A stretch of DNA of 14,183 nt, from NCBI GenBank assembly GCA_031282325.1, contig JAITDY010000029.1, positions 1 to 14,183 on the forward strand, in the 5' to 3' direction. The notes beneath the pieces are model-generated. The model was not told the DNA's origin. It saw only the letters and a list, made by a program, of their open reading frames with translations, and made no database searches. Both the position numbers and the translations under genes were made by a program. Origin of the DNA: Lactobacillaceae bacterium. Its GTDB lineage: Bacteria; Bacillota; Bacilli; Lactobacillales; Lactobacillaceae. Of the stretch, positions 6,843 to 12,679 are shown one piece after another; positions within the stretch are counted from its first letter, which is position 1; each line of letters opens with the position of its first letter.

Positions 6843-6871
6843 TTGACATTTTATTTTAATTAATATATATT
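6843..6871 (+). promoter_or_regulatory. Promoter of the methionine-uptake operon
   Basis: A perfect -35 hexamer TTGACA (6843-6848) and TATATT (6866-6871, five of six to consensus) are separated by 17 bp. Transcription would start near 6878, just upstream of the T-box Stem I. Confidence 0.8.
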
Positions 6872-6877
6872 TTTAAC

Positions 6878-7170
6878 AATTACAATTTACATCTAAAACA
6901 AAAAGAACAAGAAAGTAGTTTTGATTTAGTATCGCAGAAAGCTAATGGTGATGAAAATTAGCATACGAAGCAAAATGAAAATGACTTGTGATTGGATATG
7001 TTGAACAGTTTACTGATAAACATATACGGTTTGGTACCCGTTATCGTACACGCCTATCGGATAGCATCATTCCGTGATTCCCGTAGGTTGGTGAGTAAGT
7101 ATTTAGTAATAAATACTTGTTTTCAGAATGGTAACGCGTAAATCGCTTCTGCTTGCAGGGGCGATTTTTT
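6878..7170 (+). ncRNA. T-box riboswitch leader, methionine-specific
   Basis: The leader senses uncharged tRNA-Met and then allows transcription of the Met uptake genes. The Stem I base is ACAAG (6907-6911) with CTTGT (6985-6989). The specifier loop carries the loop-E halves AGTA (6914-6917) and GAA (6977-6979), then A and the codon ATG (6981-6983) followed by A. The apical hairpin GCTAAT/ATTAGC (6941-6946, 6957-6962) has a GGTGATGAAA loop. Stem III is AAGTATTTA/TAAATACTT (7097-7105, 7110-7118). The T-box is CAGAATGGTAACGCG (7124-7138), whose bulge UGGU (7129-7132) can pair with an ACCA tRNA end. The antiterminator is CAGAA/TTCTG plus GCG/CGC and competes with the terminator at 7140-7170. Met specificity also fits the downstream genes. 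The start is inferred from the promoter. Confidence 0.94.
7140..7170 (+). terminator. T-box regulated terminator
   Basis: AAATCGCTTCTGC (7140-7152) and GCAGGGGCGATTT (7155-7167) pair along their full length, with two U-G wobbles, and the stem runs into a T-tract ending at 7170. The left arm (7144-7151) is shared with the antiterminator, as expected for a transcription-attenuating T-box. Confidence 0.93.
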
Positions 7171-7215
7171 GTTTTATTTAGAGTTTTTGTAACTAAAAAG
7201 GAGAATTTATATATT

Positions 7216-8112
7216 ATGAAGAAATTTTTATTAGGATTAGTTGCTCTTATCTTGATCTATGCAGCTGCCGCCTTTAGTTTTCATTTACCGCCGTTTTCGT
7301 CAAATGATACTCAAAAGCAAGGTTCCCTACATGTTTTAAAAGTAGGAATTATGGCTGGTTCAAAACAAGAAGACGAAAAGTGGAAAATCATTTCTAAAAA
7401 TGCAAAAAAATTAGGAATTAAGTTAAAATTCACACGTTTTACTGATTATAGTCAACCAAATGCAGCCTTACAAAATGGAGATACGGATGTTAATTCATTC
7501 CAACATTATGCCTTTCTATCAAATTGGAATAAGGAAAATAAAGGAACCTTAGTTGCTGTAGGAGAAACGGTTCTAGGACCGGGGAGATTATATTCAGGAG
7601 TAGATGCATCTGGAAAAGACAAATATTCTAAAGTATCTCAAATTCCTGATGGAGCTACAGTAGCAATTGCAAATGATGTAACAAATGAAGCAAGAGCCCT
7701 ATTTTTATTGAGAGCCGCAGGATTAATAAAATTAAATGATAATGAAAATCCAGCTTTGAAAGATATTACCGATAATCCACATAACTTTAAATTCAAAGAA
7801 GTTGCTGCCGATCAAACACTACCAGCTTTAAAAGATGTTGATGCAGCAGTAATTTCAGCAGCTTATGTAGATGCAGCTGGGAAAGATATTAATTCAGCAA
7901 TTTATGTATGGACAGCAAACAATAAAGATACTCATCAATGGGTGAATATAATTGCTGCTCAATCCAAAGACAAAAATGATAAATATGTCAAAGCTTTTGT
8001 TAAGGCATATCAATCGGATAATGTTGCTAATTATATTAATGATACTGAAAAGGGTGCTGAAATTGCTGCTTGGAAGGGCGCACCGCAACCTAAAGAAACC
8101 AAAAATAATTAA
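7216..8112 (+). CDS. metQ: Methionine-binding protein MetQ, copy 1 (NlpA family)
   Basis: This is the extracellular methionine-binding protein of the MetNIQ importer, 298 aa. Residues 1-20 are a hydrophobic helix, followed by FSFHLPPF and the NlpA-fold domain. Conserved family segments are LKVGIMAGSK, FTDYSQPNAAL, DVNSFQHYAFL, AIANDVTNEARALFLLRAAGLI and the C-terminal EIAAWKGAP. There is no cysteine, so no lipobox; the helix is probably an uncleaved anchor, although AAA before FSF could serve signal peptidase I. I start it at the ATG at 7216, which has AAAAAGGAG (7195-7203) upstream. A TTG extension to 7153 is rejected because it lies inside the T-box terminator. It is the first gene after the Met T-box and is strongly similar to the next gene. 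Preferred ligand (methionine, its isomer or an oxidised form) cannot be told from sequence. Confidence 0.92.
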   Translation: MKKFLLGLVALILIYAAAAFSFHLPPFSSNDTQKQGSLHVLKVGIMAGSKQEDEKWKIISKNAKKLGIKLKFTRFTDYSQPNAALQNGDTDVNSFQHYAFLSNWNKENKGTLVAVGETVLGPGRLYSGVDASGKDKYSKVSQIPDGATVAIANDVTNEARALFLLRAAGLIKLNDNENPALKDITDNPHNFKFKEVAADQTLPALKDVDAAVISAAYVDAAGKDINSAIYVWTANNKDTHQWVNIIAAQSKDKNDKYVKAFVKAYQSDNVANYINDTEKGAEIAAWKGAPQPKETKNN

Positions 8113-8141
8113 AACTATAGGAGTTTAAAAAGGAGTTTATT

Positions 8142-8999
8142 ATGAAAAAAATTATTTTATCAATTATTGGATTAATAGCAGTTTATGCAATCGCTGCTTT
8201 TAGTTTTCATTTACCACCTTTCAATGGTGGAACACAGCAACAAGCAAGAACAATAAAAGTCGGAATTATGGCTGGTTCTAAAACTGAAGATGGTAAATGG
8301 AAGTTAATTGCAAAAAATGCTAAAAAATATAATTTAGATATCAAATTAACTAGATTTACCGATTACAGTCAACCTAATGCTGCTCTACAAAACAAAGACA
8401 TCGATGTAAATGCATTTCAACACTATGCCTTTTTAGAAGATTGGAATAAATCTCATAAAAATAGTACTCTAGTGCCAGTTGGAGAAACTGTTTTAGCTCC
8501 GGGACCAATTTTCTCAGAAAAATACAAAAAGATTTCTGATATTCCAGACGGAGCAACTATTACAGTTCCAAATGATCCATCAAATTTGTCTCGGGCCTTG
8601 TTTACGTTGCAGGCTGCTGGATTAATTAAGATTAAATCTGATGTAAAAAATCCTTCAGTTACTGATATTTCTGAAAATAAAAAAGATTTAAAAATTAAAT
8701 TAGTTCAAGCTGATCAAACTTTAGCAAGTTTACAAGATGTTGCTGCAGCTTTCGTAAATTCAAACTTCATTACTGCTGCTAAAAAAGATGTCCGTGATTC
8801 AATTTTCTTATGGACTGTTAATACTAATGAAACTCACCAATGGGTAAATATTCTAGCTGCTCGTAAAGACAATGAAAAAGACTCGAAGGTAAAAGATTTA
8901 ATTAAGGCTTTTCAACAAAAAAATGTAGGAGATTATATCAATTCACATAGTGGTGGTTCAGAAATTGCTGCTTGGAAGGGTGCTCCTAAATTTAAATAA
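8142..8999 (+). CDS. metQ: Methionine-binding protein MetQ, copy 2 (NlpA family)
   Basis: This is a tandem paralogue of the preceding MetQ, 285 aa. It shares the N-terminal layout (hydrophobic helix then AAFSFHLPPF, about residues 18-27), KVGIMAGSK, RFTDYSQPNAALQN, DVNAFQHYAFL, VPNDPSNLSRALFTLQAAGLI, ETHQWVNILAAR and SEIAAWKGAP. It too has no cysteine and hence no lipobox. It lacks the GVDASGKD insertion of copy 1 and a few C-terminal residues. The ATG has AAAAAGGAG (8127-8135) six bases upstream, in a 29-nt gap after copy 1. Two binding proteins serving a single MetN/MetI pair suggests different ligand preference or dosage. Divergence in the ligand-binding lobe (IAND versus VPND, GRLYSG versus GPIFSE) is compatible with different preferences, but that is inference. 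Confidence 0.92.
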   Translation: MKKIILSIIGLIAVYAIAAFSFHLPPFNGGTQQQARTIKVGIMAGSKTEDGKWKLIAKNAKKYNLDIKLTRFTDYSQPNAALQNKDIDVNAFQHYAFLEDWNKSHKNSTLVPVGETVLAPGPIFSEKYKKISDIPDGATITVPNDPSNLSRALFTLQAAGLIKIKSDVKNPSVTDISENKKDLKIKLVQADQTLASLQDVAAAFVNSNFITAAKKDVRDSIFLWTVNTNETHQWVNILAARKDNEKDSKVKDLIKAFQQKNVGDYINSHSGGSEIAAWKGAPKFK

Positions 9000-9010
9000 A
9001 CCATTATTGA

Positions 9011-9049
9011 TAATTTGCAAATAATAATTTTATTTTGCAAATTATTTTT
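9011..9049 (+). terminator. Intercistronic hairpin with T-tract after the second metQ
   Basis: TAATTTGCAAA (9011-9021) and TTTGCAAATTA (9034-9044) form a perfect 11-bp stem with a 12-nt loop followed by TTTTT (9045-9049). It is AT-rich, so probably a leaky terminator or 3' stabiliser that lowers expression of the downstream peptidase, ATPase and permease relative to the binding proteins. Confidence 0.6.
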
Positions 9050-9068
9050 ACATAAAAAGAAGGTAGAA

Positions 9069-10403
9069 ATGACCAAAAAAGAATATTATTTAGAAAAATT
9101 AAAAGAATTGATTGCCCTACCCAGCGTATCCGCAACGAAAAGTTATCAAAAGCAAACCGCAGAAGTGATTAAAAAAATTTTTGAAGAAATCAATGCAGAA
9201 GTTTTAATTGATGAAGAGTTCGGCGCCCCATTTGTACTAGCTAAGATCCAATCTTCAAATGTAAATGCTAAAAATATCGTTATTTATAATCATTATGATG
9301 TTCAACCTGAAGAACCGGTAGAAGAATGGGAAAGCGATCCATTTGTGTTAACTCAAAAAGGAGATAAATTATTTGGTCGTGGAGTAGCCGATGATAAAGG
9401 GCATTTTACCGCTAGACTAACTGCACTTGAAGAATATCGAGAAGAACATAATGGCAACTTGCCAGTCAATATTTATTGGATTTTAGAAGGTAGTGAAGAA
9501 AGTGCTTCAGTCGGATTAGATCAATATTTAGAAAAATACAAAAGTTATTTTCCAAGCAATATTGAAGTTGTGATTTGGGAATCGGGTGAATTAAATGCTC
9601 AAGGGCAAAGCGAAATTGTTGGGGGAAACAAAGGAATTATTACTTTCACTTTAAGTTTTGAAAGCGCAAATAATGATTTACATTCTAGTTATGCATCTGT
9701 AGTTGATTCAGCAACTTGGCATTTAATTGATGCAATTTCATCATTACGCAATAGCAATGGTGAAATAAATATTGATGGTTTATATGATGATGCGAATGTC
9801 CCTAATCAAAGAGAAAAAGATTTGATTATTAAATACGCACTAGAATCACCGGAAAAAATTAAAGAAGATTGGGGACTAACATTACCACTTATAAACGAAA
9901 AATCTAAAGAAGATTTTTTTGAAAGTTTATATTTTAAATCAACACTGAATATTGAAGGTATTATTTCTGGATATACGGGTGAAGGAGTTAAAACAGTTTT
10001 ACCAAAATATGCCGAAGCTAAGTTGGAAATTAGATTAGTTCCGGGGCAAAAACCCAATGATATTTTTAATAAGCTAGTAAAACAGTTAGAAAAGAATGGA
10101 TATGCTGATATCAAAGCAGAATTAACCTTGGGAGAACCCGGTTACCGCTCAGACATGTCTGCGCCAGCTATTGAAAATATAATAGAATTATCTAATAAGA
10201 AGTATGGAGAAGTTGCAGTATTTCCAACTAGCCCGGGAACTGGACCAATGTATTATGTAAATAGTGTATTAAAAGCACCGATCGCTGGTTTTGGATTAGG
10301 CTATTGGGGAAGTTTGGCACATGCTCCAAATGAAAATATTCGTTTAATCGATTATGATAAACACATTGAAATAATAAAGGAAATCATTTCAACTTATGAG
10401 TGA
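9069..10403 (+). CDS. M20-family metallopeptidase (dipeptidase-like) of the methionine operon
   Basis: This is a di-zinc M20 peptidase/deacylase, 444 aa, cytoplasmic (no signal peptide). Zinc and catalytic residues fit the family: His75 and Asp77 in NHYDVQPEE, Asp108/Asp109 in GRGVADDKG, the Glu143-Glu144 pair in EGSEES, Glu171 in WESGE and His418 in LAHAPNEN. A dimerisation/lid domain occupies about 187-310. Start at ATG 9069 is chosen because AGAAGGT lies just upstream; an in-frame TTG at 9015 lies in a hairpin and lacks a binding site. An M20 gene between metQ and metN is also known in streptococci, so this is a conserved operon member, probably releasing methionine from a peptide or N-acyl derivative. 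Its true substrate is not visible from sequence. The end overlaps metN by 8 nt. Confidence 0.9.
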   Translation: MTKKEYYLEKLKELIALPSVSATKSYQKQTAEVIKKIFEEINAEVLIDEEFGAPFVLAKIQSSNVNAKNIVIYNHYDVQPEEPVEEWESDPFVLTQKGDKLFGRGVADDKGHFTARLTALEEYREEHNGNLPVNIYWILEGSEESASVGLDQYLEKYKSYFPSNIEVVIWESGELNAQGQSEIVGGNKGIITFTLSFESANNDLHSSYASVVDSATWHLIDAISSLRNSNGEINIDGLYDDANVPNQREKDLIIKYALESPEKIKEDWGLTLPLINEKSKEDFFESLYFKSTLNIEGIISGYTGEGVKTVLPKYAEAKLEIRLVPGQKPNDIFNKLVKQLEKNGYADIKAELTLGEPGYRSDMSAPAIENIIELSNKKYGEVAVFPTSPGTGPMYYVNSVLKAPIAGFGLGYWGSLAHAPNENIRLIDYDKHIEIIKEIISTYE

Positions 10404-11484
10404 AGCAGTAGTTAAATTAGAAAATATAAATATAACTTTCAAGCAAAAAAAACAAATAATCAATGCGGTTAAGAACGTTTCTTTAGAAATTTTAGATGGT
10501 GATATTTATGGTATTGTAGGTTATTCTGGTGCGGGAAAGTCAACACTTGTACGTACAATTAATTTATTGCAAGAACCGACAAGTGGGAAAGTATCGATCG
10601 ACGGGTTAACGATTTTTGATGATGCTAAAAAAATAAATACTAGTCAATTAAGGCAACAAAGACAAAATATTGGAATGATTTTTCAACATTTCAATTTATT
10701 TGAAGAATATACAGTAGAACAAAATGTGGCTTTTGCGTTACGGCATACGAAAAATGAAAAGCAAAAGTTATTAAAGCCAAGTGAAATTTCTAATCGTGTT
10801 TCAGAACTTCTAGATTTGGTGGGCTTATCTGATCGAGCCACGAATTACCCATCGCAATTATCTGGTGGACAAAAACAACGTGTCGCTATAGCTCGAGCAT
10901 TAGCAAATAATCCTAAAGTTTTAATTTCCGACGAGGCGACATCAGCACTCGACCCAAAGACTACCCAACAAATTTTACAATTACTACAAGATTTAAATAA
11001 AAAGTTAGGAGTTACTATTGTTTTAATAACCCATGAAATGGATGTAGTTAAAGAAATTGCTAATAAGGTGGCGGTAATGCAAGATGGTGAAATTATTGAA
11101 CGTGGCACTACTTTGGAAATATTTGCTAATCCACATGAAGATCTAACGAAAGAATTTATTAATGTAGCTACTGGTGTTGACGACGCGATTGAAAAAATTA
11201 AACACCAAAATGCAGTTCAAAATTTAAAATCTAATCAGAAACTAGTTGAGTTAGCTTACAAAGGTGATTCTACTGATGAACCAGTATTAAATCAAATTTA
11301 TGATAAATATAATGTTGTTGCCAATATTTTATTTGGAAATATAGAAATTTTAAATAATACCCCAATCGGTTCTTTAATCGTTATTTTATCGGGAACTAAG
11401 AATAATTTAAAAAATGCTGAAAAAGAATTAGAGCAAAATGGAGTTGTTGTAAACGTTATAAAGGAGGGGAAAGTAAGTGATTAA
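10396..11484 (+). CDS. metN: Methionine ABC importer ATPase MetN
   Basis: This is the cytoplasmic ATPase of the methionine importer, 362 aa. All catalytic motifs are intact: Walker A GYSGAGKST (42-50), Q-loop Gln97 in MIFQHFNLF, signature LSGGQKQR (155-162), Walker B VLISDEATSALDP (175-187) and switch His213 in ITHEMD. Residues about 283-358 form the C-terminal NIL domain, which in MetN binds methionine and inhibits transport when the cell has enough (trans-inhibition); its presence separates MetN from other polar amino acid ATPases. The ATG at 10396 lies 8 nt inside the M20 gene with only a weak AAGGA about 14 bases upstream, so translation is probably coupled. Its own end overlaps metI by 8 nt. 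Confidence 0.95.
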   Translation: MSEAVVKLENINITFKQKKQIINAVKNVSLEILDGDIYGIVGYSGAGKSTLVRTINLLQEPTSGKVSIDGLTIFDDAKKINTSQLRQQRQNIGMIFQHFNLFEEYTVEQNVAFALRHTKNEKQKLLKPSEISNRVSELLDLVGLSDRATNYPSQLSGGQKQRVAIARALANNPKVLISDEATSALDPKTTQQILQLLQDLNKKLGVTIVLITHEMDVVKEIANKVAVMQDGEIIERGTTLEIFANPHEDLTKEFINVATGVDDAIEKIKHQNAVQNLKSNQKLVELAYKGDSTDEPVLNQIYDKYNVVANILFGNIEILNNTPIGSLIVILSGTKNNLKNAEKELEQNGVVVNVIKEGKVSD

Positions 11485-12169
11485 TTTTATTAAAGAAAAT
11501 TTGCCAAATGTTTATCAATTAGGACTATTTGGAGATCAAGGTTGGTTAACTGCAATCGGCCAAACTCTTTATATGACCTTTTGGGGAGCTATTTTCGGTG
11601 GTTTTTTAGGATTAGTAACGGGTCTTATTTTGGTAATTACCGATACGAATGGAATTAAAGAAAATAAAGTTGTTAATTTTATTTTAGATAAGATTGTTTC
11701 AGTGTTTAGAGCGCTACCATTTATTATTTTGTTAGTTTTAGTTACTCCTTTAACGAGATCTATTTTTCACGTAGGTATTGGTGTGAATGCAGCCTTAGTA
11801 CCATTGTCATTAAGCGTTTGGCCATTTTATGCAAGACAAGTTCAGGTAGCCTTAACTGAAACTGGCAATGGAAAAATCGAAGCTGCCCTAGCCAGTGGGG
11901 CTACTTTTTGGGATTTAATTGGCCTGTATTTAAAAGAAAGTCGTTCAGAATTAATTCGTGTATCTACGGTAAGCTTAATTTCATTAGTTGGTTTAACAGC
12001 TATGGCAGGAGCAATTGGAGCTGGTGGAATCGGAACGACAGCCATTGTAATGGGATACCAACGTTATTACAACGATGTAACTTTATTAGCAACAGCAATC
12101 GTACTTTTAATAGTTTTAATTATTCAATTTTCGGGAGATAAATTAGCTAAGCACTATAACCATAAATAA
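11477..12169 (+). CDS. metI: Methionine ABC importer permease MetI
   Basis: This is the membrane permease of the methionine importer (also called MetP), 230 aa with about five transmembrane helices (about 25-54, 70-95, 103-120, 165-190, 200-218). The cytoplasmic coupling loop that contacts MetN is visible as EAALASGATFWDLIGLYL (135-152), preceded by LTETGNGKI. The GAGGIGTTAIVMGYQRYYND stretch (181-200) is highly typical of MetI. The start codon is GTG at 11477, chosen because AAGGAGGGGA (11461-11470) lies at the right distance and it gives full family length; it overlaps metN by 8 nt. It is the last gene of the T-box-controlled operon. Confidence 0.95.
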   Translation: MINFIKENLPNVYQLGLFGDQGWLTAIGQTLYMTFWGAIFGGFLGLVTGLILVITDTNGIKENKVVNFILDKIVSVFRALPFIILLVLVTPLTRSIFHVGIGVNAALVPLSLSVWPFYARQVQVALTETGNGKIEAALASGATFWDLIGLYLKESRSELIRVSTVSLISLVGLTAMAGAIGAGGIGTTAIVMGYQRYYNDVTLLATAIVLLIVLIIQFSGDKLAKHYNHK

Positions 12170-12194
12170 AATCTTAAACAAATCTTAATATTTA

Positions 12195-12230
12195 AAATGG
12201 CGTAACTAAGCCTTTTTAAGCCGTTATTTT
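12195..12230 (+). terminator. Probable terminator of the methionine operon
   Basis: AAATGGC (12195-12201) can pair with GCCTTTT (12210-12216) with one T-T mismatch and a T-run, or alternatively AATGGC (12196-12201) with GCCGTT (12221-12226) before a second T-rich stretch. Either fold could end transcription 26-60 nt after metI. Neither is strong. Confidence 0.5.
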
Positions 12231-12276
12231 ATTGTAAAAGTTGGTACATTTATTTTTATATTTGCTCGAATTTAAT

Positions 12277-12300
12277 TAAATGGCGCTATTAAGCCATTTA
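12277..12300. repeat. Hairpin repeating the sequence of the metI terminator
   Basis: TAAATGGC (12277-12284) and GCCATTTA (12293-12300) form a perfect 8-bp stem with loop GCTATTAA. The top strand resembles 12195-12212: both fit AAATGGCG-n-n-A-n-TAAGCC. No T-tract follows on the plus strand. A separate hairpin CTATTTT/AAAATAG lies at 12313-12332. The rest of 12170-12416 is AT-rich and must hold the nrdH promoter, which I could not fix. Confidence 0.45.
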
Positions 12301-12416
12301 CAAAAAAATGTTCTATTTTCGATCAAAAATAGTAATTTATTTTTTAAAAATCAGTAGTATATTAAAAATATATTGAAATTAAAAACTAATAAATAATAAA
12401 GATTTAGGAGACAAAT

Positions 12417-12656
12417 ATGCCCAATATTACAGTTTATACGCGTGCTGATTGCGTACAATGCAAAATGACAAAAAGATTTTTGGAACAAAATGGAGTTCCT
12501 TTTAAAATAATCAATATTGATGAAAAGCCAGAATTTATAGCTAAATTAAAAGCGAACGGACACCATCAAATTCCTGTAGTGTCCGTTGAAGGGGTTGAAG
12601 AATTTACAGGATTTCGCCCAGATACATTGAAAAGATTAATTGCTTCAGTTATTTAA
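12417..12656 (+). CDS. nrdH: NrdH-type glutaredoxin-like redoxin
   Basis: NrdH is a small thioredoxin-fold protein that donates electrons to class Ib ribonucleotide reductase (NrdEF) and is itself reduced by thioredoxin reductase. The 79-aa protein has the NrdH-typical active site CVQC (Cys12, Cys15) after the first strand, the cis-proline Pro53 in HHQIPVV, and the family-specific GFRPD near the C-terminus (65-69). The glutathione-binding residues of true glutaredoxins are not evident. AGGAG (12406-12410) lies six bases before the ATG. It stands alone here: no nrdE, nrdF or nrdI lies within the window, and the neighbour converges on it. It could therefore be an orphan NrdH serving a reductase encoded elsewhere, or a general redoxin. 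Confidence 0.88.
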   Translation: MPNITVYTRADCVQCKMTKRFLEQNGVPFKIINIDEKPEFIAKLKANGHHQIPVVSVEGVEEFTGFRPDTLKRLIASVI

Positions 12657-12679
12657 ATTAGAAAATTGTTTAATAGTTA

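Noticed and set aside
7153..7215. In-frame TTG extension of the first metQ
   Set aside because: It starts inside the T-box terminator and lacks a ribosome binding site; the ATG at 7216 has AAAAAGGAG and a normal signal-helix start.
9015..9068. In-frame TTG extension of the M20 peptidase
   Set aside because: It lies within the 9011-9044 hairpin, encodes a non-family N-terminus and has no ribosome binding site; ATG 9069 does.
11908..12141. Plus-strand ORF inside metI in another frame
   Set aside because: It overlaps the well-supported MetI frame, has Trp/Asn/Ser-rich composition and no ribosome binding site; a shadow.
12313..12332. CTATTTT/AAAATAG inverted repeat as an operator or NrdR box
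   Set aside because: It does not resemble the NrdR consensus as I know it, and short AT-only dyads are expected by chance here.
12657..12679. Terminator between nrdH and the exporter gene
   Set aside because: AT-rich with short inverted segments such as TTAGCTAA nearby, but no stem strong enough to call.
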